Below are positions 26,082 through 34,748 of a DNA stretch of 43,368 bases, in pieces. Location of the stretch: contig JAPYTP010000014.1 in the NCBI GenBank assembly GCA_029941885.1, forward strand, positions 1 to 43,368, written 5' to 3'. A model generated the notes under the pieces. It saw only the letters and a program-made list of their open reading frames with translations. It was not told where the DNA came from and made no database searches. This DNA comes from Myxococcota bacterium (GTDB taxonomy: Bacteria; Myxococcota_A; UBA9160; UBA4427). The position numbers and the translations under genes are program-made. Position 1 is the first letter of the stretch. Each line of letters begins with the position of its first letter.

Positions 26082-26927
26082 TCACGTTTCACCAGCGTGC
26101 TGCGGCGATCCGTGGCGAGTCCGAATGAAGAGGCTATCCCGCTCGGCTCCGGGTACGAAGGGTTGACTTTGTCCCGCGGCGACGCGGGCCTCTCGGAGGC
26201 GCCGAACGTCGTAGCGGTAGAAATCCTCGAGAAATCGCAGTTGTTCTTCGACCTCGGAGGCGACGCGGCGGGCCTCTCTTTGCTCGAGGAGATGGGTGAA
26301 GAGCTTCTCGAGTAGCACATCGTCTTCGCCGTCCAGAAAGCAGCGCGTCCTGAGCAACAGATCCTCAGGCAAGCGACGGATCGAGACCAGGCGCGATCCC
26401 TTTCGGCGGGGCGCCTTGGGCAGACGGCTGTGGGGTTCGACGTGCCCCAGCTGCGAAAAGAGTCCGACCAGCGAGTCGAATGCATCGCTGGCCCGCCACC
26501 GCGGCCGGAAGGTGCCGTGCCAGCGAAGGTCGAGGCCTTCGAAGTAGTCGGGCTCGCTCGTGAAGCAGAGCACGATGTTCCGGTCGTGAAGACCTGTGCC
26601 AATCGCTGGGTACAGGAATTCGAAGGCCCCGTCGACGTTGTAGCGCGGGCGCAGCTCGCGGATGAGCTGGTTTTCGACCAGGAGCGCTTCCGCTTCCGAT
26701 CCCTGCAGGCGCACCTCGACCGAATGGGCTTCGCGCACGATCGTGCGCATCTTGCGATGGGCCTTGCGTCTTCCGGCGTTGCGGTAGTCGGCCAGGCGGC
26801 GGCGAATATTCTTCGCCTTGCCGGTGTACAGCACCTCGCCCGCTTCGTTCTTGAAGAGATAGACCGCAGGCGTCTGCGGAAGCCCGCTCAGGAAGTCCTC
26901 ACCGAACTTCCGATCGAAGCGCTTCAT
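26082..26927 (-). CDS. GIY-YIG nuclease, UvrC/Cho-like
   Basis: 281 residues from ATG 26927. The GIY-YIG domain is complete: PAVYLFKNEAG, then VLYTGKAKNIRRRL (residues 32-45, with the catalytic Arg) and the metal-binding Glu85 in ALLVENQLIRELRPRYN. This is the 3'-incision module of UvrC and its homologue Cho. The remaining 180 residues do not show the UvrC RNase-H-like or HhH domains, so it is not UvrC itself; its length is close to Cho. The likely role is an accessory repair endonuclease that nicks near lesions. The upstream reading frame extension is rejected because family members begin near here. Confidence 0.85.
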   Translation of the reverse strand: MKRFDRKFGEDFLSGLPQTPAVYLFKNEAGEVLYTGKAKNIRRRLADYRNAGRRKAHRKMRTIVREAHSVEVRLQGSEAEALLVENQLIRELRPRYNVDGAFEFLYPAIGTGLHDRNIVLCFTSEPDYFEGLDLRWHGTFRPRWRASDAFDSLVGLFSQLGHVEPHSRLPKAPRRKGSRLVSIRRLPEDLLLRTRCFLDGEDDVLLEKLFTHLLEQREARRVASEVEEQLRFLEDFYRYDVRRLREARVAAGQSQPFVPGAERDSLFIRTRHGSPQHAGET

Positions 26928-27052
26928 GTCGGAGCCCCCCAAGGCACACTCCTCGAAGGCTACGCGATTCGTTCGGTGATGCCAGGGGAGTCGGGGAACG
27001 CTGCGGAGGCGGTTGGATCCGGAAAAGGGGAGCGCGAGCGCGAATCCGAACT

Positions 27053-27193
27053 CTAGCGAGCCTGCGGCCGGGCAGCAGCCATCTCCGTCCGGGCCAGGGG
27101 CCAAAGCTTGAAGAGCACCAAGCCGGCGAGAACGAGGAGCACCACGACCACCATCAGTCCCCAATCGACGCCGGCAGCGAAAAGGCCAGTCAT
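27053..27193 (-). CDS. Tiny single-span membrane protein
   Basis: 46 residues from ATG 27193: a short N-terminus (MTGLFAAGVDW), one strong hydrophobic helix (GLMVVVVLLVLAGLVLFKLW) and a basic tail. The codon pattern and clean hydrophobic profile suggest a real small protein, but the ribosome site is weak. A longer frame starts at 27304. The function is unknown; it is upstream of the GIY-YIG gene on the same strand. Confidence 0.45.
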   Translation of the reverse strand: MTGLFAAGVDWGLMVVVVLLVLAGLVLFKLWPLARTEMAAARPQAR

Positions 27194-27399
27194 TCCCGAT
27201 TCAAGATCTTTTGGCGCGAGCCCACCACCCGAGAGTGAGCCGGACGTGAAATATGTCTGGTCGCCAATCGCGGAGGACTGATCTCGCCGCAGTACTACGG
27301 CCACGTCGATCGGCGGATCGCGATGTGCGAAGATGCAAGTATCGCAGGATCGACCAGTACGTCCGGCGTCGATCGTGATTTCGAAAAGAGAAGAACTCC

Positions 27400-29085
27400 G
27401 TGCACGATCTCGTAATACGCAACGGAAAAGTGATCGATGGGACAGGGCAACCCGCTTTCCGAGCGGATCTCGCGATCGACGGAGACCGGATCGTCGCGGT
27501 TGGCGAGGTGGAAGCGTCGGGCCTGACGACGATCGATGCAGATGGGCGTCTGGTGACCCCGGGATTCATCGATCCCCATACACATCTGGACGCGCAGCTG
27601 TTCTGGGACCCGCTGGGGACGCCGGCCTGCTGGAACGGAACGACGAGCGTGATACTCGGCAACTGTGGTGTCTCGTTTGCACCGGTGACCGCGGGCGACC
27701 GGCCGCTGCTTGCCGAGACCCTCGAATCTGTCGAGGAGGTCCCCAGTCGCAGCATCTTGGCAAGCGTCCCGCAAACCTTTGAGTCCTATGGCGGATACCT
27801 CGATTCCCTGGCTGCCCAACCCCTGGGCGTGAATGCCGCGGGACTGGTGGGACATGCGGCAATGCGCTTCAACGCCATGGGGCGTTCCTGCGTGGAACCC
27901 GACCGCCATCCGACCGAAGCGGAACAGAACAAGATGTGTGCGGCACTCGACGAGGCAATGAAGGCAGGGGCGCTGGGCTTCTCGACTTCACGCACACGCA
28001 GCCACCTCACTCCCGAGGGCGCACCGATCCCCGGCACCTTTGCCGAGCTCGACGAACTCACGAGCCTGGCAGGGGTGTTGAGAGATCAAGACAAGGGGCT
28101 CGTTCAGTGGGTCGCCGGCTTTGGAGAAAACGATACGAACGATGAATTTCCGCAGGTGCGCAAGGAAGTCTGGAGAATCGCGGAAACGGCCCGGCGCTCC
28201 GGTCGACCCGTCGTGTTCAGCATGTTCACCCACGAGCTCGTTCCGAAGATCCACTCGACCGTACTCGATCAGACCGAAATCGAACGGGCGGATGTGGCTG
28301 ACATTCGTCCCATGTTCAATCCGCGACCGGTGCTGAGTTTCTTCAACCTGCTGAGTCGCACCCCGATTCGCAGCCGAGCCTGGAAGGCGTTGTACGACCT
28401 GCCCGCAACTGAGCGGCTGGCTGCCCTGAACGATCCAGCGATCGCGCAATCCTTGACCGAGCTTTCGGAAGACGTCGAGAAGCGCGCCGGACAGGATCTC
28501 TATCTTTTTGGCCCTGCGGCGTGTGAATACGAAATCGAGCCCGAACGAAGACTCGCAGTGATCGCCCTGGAGGCCAACGAACGTCCGAGCCAGGCGATCG
28601 TGCGACTCCTTCGCGAGACGCGTGGACGGCAGATATTTGCTTCCGTCGGAAGCAACCAATCCCATCGATCCATCGAGGAGGTCTTCGACTATCCACATAC
28701 CCTGATGGGCCTCGGCGACGCCGGGGCGCACGTCGGGAGTATTTGCGACTCGAGCCTCACCACCTATCTGCTGACCTATTGGTGTCGGACCCGTGGCCGG
28801 ATAGCTCTCGAAGATGCCGTGCGTCGACTGACCCTCGAGCCTGCGACAACCTTTTTCTTGGAGGGGCGCGGATGTCTCGCTCCGGGCTCCTATGCGGACA
28901 TCAACGTGATCGACTTCGACGGGCTCGCGATCGACGTCCCCGAATTCGCCCATGATCTTCCCCTCGGAGCGGGGCGCTGGACCCAGACGACTCGCGGATA
29001 CGACTACACGATCGTCAATGGGAAGATCGCGGTCGAGGCCGGACGACACACGGGGCGCTTCGCAGGATCGGTACTTCGATGCTGA
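27400..29085 (+). CDS. N-acyl-D-amino-acid deacylase-type amidohydrolase
   Basis: 561 residues from GTG 27400. It has the amidohydrolase superfamily start (LVIRNGKVIDGTG), the metal site PGFIDPHTHLDAQ (His60, His62), NCGVSFAP, and the late GLGDAGAHVGSICDSS, whose Asp is the catalytic base in D-aminoacylases. The C-terminal small beta domain closes with GSYADINVIDFD and YTIVNGKIAVEAG. These zinc enzymes remove the acyl group from N-acyl-D-amino acids, although close homologues hydrolyse other cyclic or linear amides. The length is slightly above the 480-550 usual. The gene is divergent from the minus-strand block ending at 27193-27304. Confidence 0.9.
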   Translation: MHDLVIRNGKVIDGTGQPAFRADLAIDGDRIVAVGEVEASGLTTIDADGRLVTPGFIDPHTHLDAQLFWDPLGTPACWNGTTSVILGNCGVSFAPVTAGDRPLLAETLESVEEVPSRSILASVPQTFESYGGYLDSLAAQPLGVNAAGLVGHAAMRFNAMGRSCVEPDRHPTEAEQNKMCAALDEAMKAGALGFSTSRTRSHLTPEGAPIPGTFAELDELTSLAGVLRDQDKGLVQWVAGFGENDTNDEFPQVRKEVWRIAETARRSGRPVVFSMFTHELVPKIHSTVLDQTEIERADVADIRPMFNPRPVLSFFNLLSRTPIRSRAWKALYDLPATERLAALNDPAIAQSLTELSEDVEKRAGQDLYLFGPAACEYEIEPERRLAVIALEANERPSQAIVRLLRETRGRQIFASVGSNQSHRSIEEVFDYPHTLMGLGDAGAHVGSICDSSLTTYLLTYWCRTRGRIALEDAVRRLTLEPATTFFLEGRGCLAPGSYADINVIDFDGLAIDVPEFAHDLPLGAGRWTQTTRGYDYTIVNGKIAVEAGRHTGRFAGSVLRC

Positions 29086-29581
29086 CGACGTGTGAAGGTT
29101 CGGCGCGAATTCAGACAGGGAAGGGCGGACCCAGCTCACCGAGAATCTGAAACGTCCTGGGTGCCAGGGGCCGCCTAGCCAGCCGCCTCGCGGAATTTGA
29201 GACCGGACAACATCGGCAACTCTCCGGCATCCTCGGCGCAGCGGCTCGGGGCCAACCGACTCCGCCCGCCCCTGGCGCGGTAGGGTCGACGTTGTGCATG
29301 TGAGCTGCCTGCTCGCCTTGGATTCCATCACTGCCCGATCAGTTTGTTCCAATGATTCGGGGTCGCTCGAGGGGCCGGGAGGGCTACTTGTTTGATGCTG
29401 ATTGGTAACCTGCCGACACGGGGAGTGGTATCCTGGTGCGAGAAGAAAACGGGGAACCGGCAGATACCGATCCGACTGATTGATGATCTGCTCGCTGGCA
29501 CGGATGTGATCGTGCTGGTCGATCTCCAGGGGACGAAACGCACATCGTTGCTGGATCGCGTTCCAAAGGGAATGACTTCTG
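29086..29581. other. Intergenic region, no gene recognised
   Basis: Nothing resembling a family was found on either strand. The stretch presumably carries the promoter of the exported protein gene at 29582; a TATCCT-like -10 is present near 29428 but no matching -35 at standard spacing. A sigma-54-like TGGCAC at 29498 lacks the required GC ten bases later. Confidence 0.4.
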
Positions 29582-30424
29582 ATGAGATTTCGATTGAACG
29601 GTTTCGTGTGGCTACTCGCCTCGGTTGTTTTACTTGGCCTCGCTACGACCGCACAGTCGGCCCCGACCCTGCTGACGGTGAGTGGCACGATCGACGTCGT
29701 CGAAGGGTCCTATGTCGGTGACTTCGTGGCCGGACAGCCTTTCATAGGCACCTTCATCTACGATACGGACGAGAGTAATGCGGCCCCGAGCTCGATTACG
29801 ACGCCCTCCAACGTTCCGGGTCATGAGTTCTCCTCTTTCTACGATTTCCTGGGTGCCGCCTACGATGTCGTCCTCTCCTTCCCGGCGATTCCGGCGACAT
29901 TCGATAGTGAAACGGTCTCCGTCGTGGTCAACGACGACTTGTTCCTGGCCGCCGAAGACGTCAACGGCGCAGTGAGTGACGGACTTCACGATTGGATCGA
30001 GATTCTCGGTTCGACCGCGATCGGCATCTGTCTCGAACCGGGAGGAGTCTGTGAGCCGAATGAGTACTCGCCGGCGGATGGCGAGGAGTGGACCCTCGCC
30101 ATCTTCAGCGACACCGGTTGGATAAGCGATGGCAGTCTCGTCCCAGACGATTTCCCGTCGACGTACACCGCGTTGGTCGTCGGGATCGAAGTCGATGTGG
30201 CCGGCGTGGAGACGGGGCTCGTGCTTGCGGATGTGGTGGTCACAGGTCCGACGATCATTTCCGTCCCAACGGTTCCGGGACTCGGAGTCCCTGGTGCCCT
30301 TTTGCTAGGCGGAGCGCTCTCGGTCGTCGGCTGTGGAATCAGGATTCGCCGAAGGACCGATCTGGCGCAGCGAGGCGGCGCGCTCTCGACGGCCCGACGG
30401 TCTCGATTCCCACTCAGATCTTGA
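29582..30424 (+). CDS. Exported protein with PEP-CTERM-like C-terminal tail
   Basis: 280 residues from ATG 29582 with AAAGGGA upstream. A signal peptide (FVWLLASVVLLGLATTAQSA) is followed by a beta-rich domain typical of PEP-CTERM proteins (VSGTIDVVEGSYVGDFVAGQ, then PFIGTFIYDTDES). Near the end comes VPTVPGLGVPGALLLGGALS then VVGCGIRIRRR: a Pro-containing motif, a hydrophobic helix and an Arg cluster, the tripartite form of exosortase or rhombosortase-type sorting signals. About 20 residues follow the Arg cluster, which is unusual. The canonical PEP triplet is replaced by VPTVPG. No sortase-like gene is in the window. Its stop overlaps the stop of the convergent reductase gene by 11 bases. 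Confidence 0.75.
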   Translation: MRFRLNGFVWLLASVVLLGLATTAQSAPTLLTVSGTIDVVEGSYVGDFVAGQPFIGTFIYDTDESNAAPSSITTPSNVPGHEFSSFYDFLGAAYDVVLSFPAIPATFDSETVSVVVNDDLFLAAEDVNGAVSDGLHDWIEILGSTAIGICLEPGGVCEPNEYSPADGEEWTLAIFSDTGWISDGSLVPDDFPSTYTALVVGIEVDVAGVETGLVLADVVVTGPTIISVPTVPGLGVPGALLLGGALSVVGCGIRIRRRTDLAQRGGALSTARRSRFPLRS

Positions 30425-31505
30425 CGAGGTGCTTGGCCGCCATCATGGGCAGATCGAGATAGGTACGGATCCCTGGCTTCGCTTCGCAGACCGCCGGGAT
30501 GGCGTTGACGACGGGCATCGCCGTGGCCACCAGCGCGGGATCGATCGCGTTTTCGACCAGCTGCGGGTCGTGGAGGCGGCCCCTACCGATTCCGAAATCG
30601 CAATGGATCGAGGGTTCGCCCTCGATCGCGATCCTGCCTAGATACTCCCTTGTGCTTCGCTCCGGAATCCAATTGGGTTCCAGGTCGAGACCCATATACC
30701 AGTTGACGCGGCCGGTGAGGACGGGCTTGTCTCCCACGTAACCCGTCACCCAGTGGCGTAGTCCTGCGACCGTTCCAGTCTCGTAGGTCGTCCAAGCGAC
30801 TTCGATCGGCTTGGTCGCCACCGCGATCTCCTCTCCGTACCGATACTCGTCGACCTCGAATCCCAGGGCGTCCGCGGTCAACTTCACGGCCTCCGAAAAG
30901 ACCGAGAAATCGAGCGAGTTCGGGGCGTCGGGATCGGGCAGGGCGCTCGCGCCTCGCTTCTCGCGTTCCTTGGGCGTGAGTCCCAGCCCCATATACGACC
31001 AGGATTCAGGCGAGTTGTAGAGACCCGCGTAGGAGAATTCATCCCAGGTCACCGATTCGATCTGACGACACGCGTGGGTCAACAGAATCGAGATCGCGTT
31101 GATGAAGCCCGGATTCACGCCGCTACCAAAGATCGACGAGTCGCCCTCTTTGCAGGCCGCCTCGATCCTCTCCATGAATTCTTCCGACTGCACGCCCTCC
31201 GGATGAATGAATCCGCCGCTGGCTACGACGTTCTTTCCCGATCGGAGAAGCCGCACGAGGATGTCTTCGTCATAGAAGACGGGCGTCAGGCAGACACAGT
31301 CCGCCTCCATCTCGACCAATGCGTCGACATCACCCGTTGCTTCGATGCCCACGCGCGGCCGATGACAGAGTTCACCCGCGTCGAGGCCGACCTTGTCCGA
31401 ACCGAACGCGTAGACGCCTGCCACCTCGAGATCGGGATGGTCGATGATGGCGGCGAGCGTCTGTCGACCGATATTCCCAGTCGACCATTGAATGATCTTG
31501 TACAT
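30414..31505 (-). CDS. DapB-like NAD(P)-dependent dehydrogenase
   Basis: 363 residues from ATG 31505 with GAGGAG upstream. The Rossmann motif is at the extreme N-terminus (QWSTGNIGRQTLAAII), followed by a DapB-like N domain (DLEVAGVYAFGSDKVGLDAG) and CVCLTP and VVASGGFIHPEG segments. It resembles the dihydrodipicolinate-reductase-like group that includes 2,4-diaminopentanoate dehydrogenase, and is longer than DapB (about 270). The substrate is unknown. It is the last of four minus-strand genes (P450, PhyH, EthD-like, this one) with gaps of 69, 84 and 106 bp, likely one operon for stepwise oxidation and reduction. Confidence 0.85.
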   Translation of the reverse strand: MYKIIQWSTGNIGRQTLAAIIDHPDLEVAGVYAFGSDKVGLDAGELCHRPRVGIEATGDVDALVEMEADCVCLTPVFYDEDILVRLLRSGKNVVASGGFIHPEGVQSEEFMERIEAACKEGDSSIFGSGVNPGFINAISILLTHACRQIESVTWDEFSYAGLYNSPESWSYMGLGLTPKEREKRGASALPDPDAPNSLDFSVFSEAVKLTADALGFEVDEYRYGEEIAVATKPIEVAWTTYETGTVAGLRHWVTGYVGDKPVLTGRVNWYMGLDLEPNWIPERSTREYLGRIAIEGEPSIHCDFGIGRGRLHDPQLVENAIDPALVATAMPVVNAIPAVCEAKPGIRTYLDLPMMAAKHLVKI

Positions 31506-31611
31506 CTACTGACTCCTCGTTTTCGAGTTGCGCCGGGGTCTCCCGTCAGGGATCGACGCGGGCACTGCGGTTCCGTGGTGCGTCGCGAAGGTACGCCTGC
31601 GCCGTACCGGA

Positions 31612-32286
31612 TCATTCCATCTGCCAGTCCACGTGGCTCGTGAAGTCGTGGGAGCGCGGGCGGTCGACGAAGATCTCCTCGTCCTCACGCGCCCCGCCGT
31701 CGTTCTCGAGACTACCGATCGCGTCCATGAAGGCCGCGACGCTCTCGAGGTAGAGCTCGGACACACTATCGACCTGCCAGATGCCTACGCCTGCGGCGTC
31801 GGCTGACGCTTTCGATGCGCGTAGGTCGAGGTGGAGCTGGACGTAGCCGTGGATGCCGGGGGTCTTCAACCCGAACTGCGAATGGATCGACTCGTAGCGT
31901 TCCAGATAGCGCTCGTGACTGAAGTCCGCGTTGCGTCGCATCAGGTACTGGTAACGCACCGGCGTGCGCTTCGGCTCGATGAAGACCACGTCGCTTCCCA
32001 ACAGGGCCGTCGAAAAATCGGCGTGGATCAGATCACCGAACCGATCTGCGAGTCCCGTGACCAATGCCAGGATCTCCGACTGGGAAGCGCTGCCCGCCTG
32101 AATCTCGACCGTACCCCGATACGGAGCACAGTCTCCAAAGAGGTCGTCCTCGAGTCGAATCATGCCGTTGATCGCCTCGATGGAATCGGGCGCCGCGGAG
32201 CGCATCGCCGAAATTTCCGCCCGTAGGGCGGCATCGAAGTCCACCTCCGCACCCGTACGCGCCGCAAGGTGGCTGAGCAGTCTCAT
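31612..32286 (-). CDS. EthD-domain-like dimeric alpha/beta-barrel protein
   Basis: 224 residues from ATG 32286, with GAGGAAC 6 bases upstream. The segment KRTPVRYQYLMRRNADFSHE then YLERYESIHSQFGLKTPGIH is the EthD-like pattern (a strand, an F....Y...H helix, then PGI.GY.Q), the ferredoxin-like dimeric barrel seen in ether-degradation EthD and related proteins. A weaker repeat of the fold may occupy residues 1-100 (VEIQAGSASQSEILALVTGL). EthD accompanies a P450 in MTBE degradation; here too the gene sits in an operon with a P450, a suggestive context. The biochemical role of EthD-like proteins is generally unclear. Confidence 0.75.
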   Translation of the reverse strand: MRLLSHLAARTGAEVDFDAALRAEISAMRSAAPDSIEAINGMIRLEDDLFGDCAPYRGTVEIQAGSASQSEILALVTGLADRFGDLIHADFSTALLGSDVVFIEPKRTPVRYQYLMRRNADFSHERYLERYESIHSQFGLKTPGIHGYVQLHLDLRASKASADAAGVGIWQVDSVSELYLESVAAFMDAIGSLENDGGAREDEEIFVDRPRSHDFTSHVDWQME

Positions 32287-32370
32287 TCTTGTTCCTCGTA
32301 GGTGATGACATCAGGTCGGTGCCAATTCAGGTCGGACATCGAACTCGACTTCGTCGAATACCCGCGACCG

Positions 32371-33252
32371 TCAGAAAATCGATTGCTTGGCGAGGTCCTG
32401 CTTCGCGAAGTCGTTTTCCTTCGGATCGGTCACGGTGACCTCGGGTGGGAGCGTGTCGGGGTGGCCGCGTGAGGGTTCCTGGGGCGAGAAATATCCGAGC
32501 CCCCCGTTCCCGATCGTGTACCCGAGTAGAGCTTTCAGCTTCGGATCAAGATCGCGGGCGACGTCGGGTGGGCAGGATAGATACTGGTTTTCCTCCTGAC
32601 GCAGCCAGCCGAGGACATACGTGATGCTCATGCCCACTCGAGGTGAGGTCGACCGATTTTCTCCGCCCCCGTGGAGCACGCTGCCGGTGTACACGAGCAT
32701 CGAGCCCGCCGGCATCTCCACGCTGATGGCTTCGTTGTCTTCGGGCTTGCGATCCCAGTCCCAACGCTGGCTGCCGGGAATGACACGGGTCGCTCCGTTC
32801 TCTTTCGTGAACTCGGTGAGCGCCCACATCCCGTTCAGCATCGGCTCGACTTCGCGCGGAAGGTGTTTGCTCCAAAGGTAGCGGTCGCGGTGGAGTGCCT
32901 GCGCACTCTCGCCTGGTAGCAGTCGCATGATCTGCGTCAGGTTCAGCTGGAAATTCTCGGCGAAGCGGGTCAGAAAACTCTCCGCAGCATCGAGGACGGT
33001 CGGGTGCACTATGGCTTCGCGCGCGGTCGCCGATCGTGCGACGAGTCCTCCGGTTCGAGTCGTCAACTTTCCCACGAACTCGTCATCGAAGGGTTCGGTG
33101 CCGGCGATAAAGGGCTCGAGTTCCGCAAGAATCGCGGCGATCTGCTCGGAGGAGAGGGCGTTCTCGAGAACCACCGCACCGTCCCGGTCCACGATCGAGA
33201 GGATCTCGTCGCGCGTCGAACCGGCCGCGTCGAGGCGGCTTATTTGGATCAT
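32371..33252 (-). CDS. Phytanoyl-CoA dioxygenase family protein
   Basis: 293 residues. ATG 33252 is firm because GGAGGT lies 6 bases upstream. The Fe(II) ligands are seen as HxD in ALHRDRYLWS (His121, Asp123) and distal His194 in SVLHGGGENRS; the Arg of SPRVGMSITYV binds 2-oxoglutarate. This is a single-domain PhyH protein without the N-terminal extension found in the paralogue at 19055. Members hydroxylate acyl-CoA or small metabolites using oxygen and 2-oxoglutarate. It is the second gene of the P450-led operon. Confidence 0.9.
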   Translation of the reverse strand: MIQISRLDAAGSTRDEILSIVDRDGAVVLENALSSEQIAAILAELEPFIAGTEPFDDEFVGKLTTRTGGLVARSATAREAIVHPTVLDAAESFLTRFAENFQLNLTQIMRLLPGESAQALHRDRYLWSKHLPREVEPMLNGMWALTEFTKENGATRVIPGSQRWDWDRKPEDNEAISVEMPAGSMLVYTGSVLHGGGENRSTSPRVGMSITYVLGWLRQEENQYLSCPPDVARDLDPKLKALLGYTIGNGGLGYFSPQEPSRGHPDTLPPEVTVTDPKENDFAKQDLAKQSIF

Positions 33253-33258
33253 CCGGTT

Positions 33259-33264
33259 ACCTCC
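33259..33264 (-). promoter_or_regulatory. Strong ribosome binding site of the PhyH gene
   Basis: The minus strand reads GGAGGT, 6 bases before ATG 33252. It excludes the upstream in-frame extension to 33306. Confidence 0.8.
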
Positions 33265-33321
33265 ATGTGGCTCTCGCGATGGGTGATGGCATGTTTGCGT
33301 ACCCATCTGCCCGTCGTCGGG

Positions 33322-34569
33322 CTACCAAGTGACGGGGAGAGCATCGATCCCGTGTAGGTGGAGGCTCGGGCGGAAGACGACCTTCTCGGGGTCGACCTGC
33401 ATATTGGGGATTCGCTCCACCAAGGCGCCGATTGCCTCCTGAATTTCGAGACGCGCGAGCGACGCCCCGAGGCAGAAGTGCGCTCCGAGTCCGAAGCTGT
33501 GGTGCTCGATGTCTTTCCGCTCGAGGTCGAGGCGATCGGGGTCAGAAAAACGCTCGGGGTCGCGATTCGCGGCTCCGCGCAGGATGAGGACCGCATCACC
33601 GGTTCGAATCGTCCGGCTGTGGTAGGCCATATCCTCTACGGCATAATTGATACTCAGCTGGACGGCCGTGTCGAAGCGCAAGAGTTCCTCGGTGGCGTTC
33701 CGGATGAGATCCGGGCGCGCACGGAGCTTGGCGAGTTCGGTCGGGTGCTGAAGGAGCGCGAACATTCCCTTTGCAATCAGGCTGGTCGTCGTGTCGTGGC
33801 CCGCTTGGAAAAGAAGGATCGACGTGGCAATGATGTCGTCGTCGGTGAGGTCACTCGCATCCCTTTGGACCTCGACGAGTCGCGAGATCAGGTCGTCTCT
33901 TGGGCTTGTCCGGCGGGCATCGATTAGAGATTGGAAGTACTCTGAGAAGCCGGACATGGCTTCGTCGCGGCGGTGTTCCATTTCGGGTGTGACGAGCGCT
34001 CCCTCGTCGACGCTCGCCAATACCTCGCTCGACCAGGCTTCAATGAGGTGGGTCTCCTCGAACGGGACACCGATCAGCTCGCTGATCATCGCGAGGGGAA
34101 CCTGATAGGCGAAGTCGCGTACCAGATTCATCTGCCCGTCGGCCAGCCGGGCATCGATCAACTCGTGGACGAGAGTGCGCACTCCGGGGCGGAGGCGCTC
34201 GACCGTGCGCTGGCTGAAGCCGTCATTGATGAGGTGACGTAGTCGAGTGTGGCGAGGGGCTGGCATGAAGTTCATCATGCGCTTCATGACAGTTACGAAA
34301 AAACTGTTCGGGTCACCTCCGAGCTGATCGACGAGTCGACCGTCTTTGATCAAGCCTTTTTGCCTGGCGACCCAGGCCGCATCAGAATGGCGAGTCACAA
34401 CCCACGGTCGGCCGAGTCGCTCTATTCGTGAACGGTGGATTGGGGCCACGTTCCGCAGTTGGTGGTAGAGGCGGACAAGATTGCCCTGGCGTCCTGCAAT
34501 GTCGAAAATCTGCTCGAGGATCGCATCGGGCTCAGTGGGCAGGTCGTCGTAGATCGAGATCGAGGCCAT
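33322..34569 (-). CDS. Cytochrome P450
   Basis: 415 residues from ATG 34569, with CCGGAG 6 bases upstream. The I-helix oxygen-activation motif is AGHDTT, the K-helix ExxR is EELLR (NATEELLRFD), and the heme loop is FGLGAHFCLGASLAR with Cys366 as thiolate ligand. It is a soluble bacterial class, about CYP1xx in size, needing ferredoxin and reductase encoded elsewhere. It shares many stretches with the P450 at 36101-37354 (for example LVRLYHQLR..AP, the IERLG.PWV.TR region and the whole heme loop), so the two are recent-looking paralogues. It leads an operon with PhyH, EthD-like and DapB-like genes. Confidence 0.95.
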   Translation of the reverse strand: MASISIYDDLPTEPDAILEQIFDIAGRQGNLVRLYHQLRNVAPIHRSRIERLGRPWVVTRHSDAAWVARQKGLIKDGRLVDQLGGDPNSFFVTVMKRMMNFMPAPRHTRLRHLINDGFSQRTVERLRPGVRTLVHELIDARLADGQMNLVRDFAYQVPLAMISELIGVPFEETHLIEAWSSEVLASVDEGALVTPEMEHRRDEAMSGFSEYFQSLIDARRTSPRDDLISRLVEVQRDASDLTDDDIIATSILLFQAGHDTTTSLIAKGMFALLQHPTELAKLRARPDLIRNATEELLRFDTAVQLSINYAVEDMAYHSRTIRTGDAVLILRGAANRDPERFSDPDRLDLERKDIEHHSFGLGAHFCLGASLARLEIQEAIGALVERIPNMQVDPEKVVFRPSLHLHGIDALPVTW

Positions 34570-34748
34570 CAGAACTCCGGCGGCAGGCTCCGGATCAACA
34601 TAGGCCGCGGCGCGGTTGATGTCTAACCTGACGAGCCGGTCAATTCTTGACAGCCGGTCGGTACCTCCGCTGGTGAGATCACACCTCGATGTGTTCGCCA
34701 AGACGCCGGCTCGCTTGGATGTGAAGATCCGCCAAAGGACGAATCCCG

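Noticed and set aside
29498-29520. Sigma-54 promoter candidate (TGGCAC) before the exported protein gene
   Set aside because: The -12 GC is not present at the required 10-base spacing.
27988-29688. Long open frame (566 codons) on the minus strand
   Set aside because: It lies antisense to the well-supported amidohydrolase, its translation is rich in Arg/Ser/Gly with no family motif, and it is a by-product of the high G+C codon pattern.
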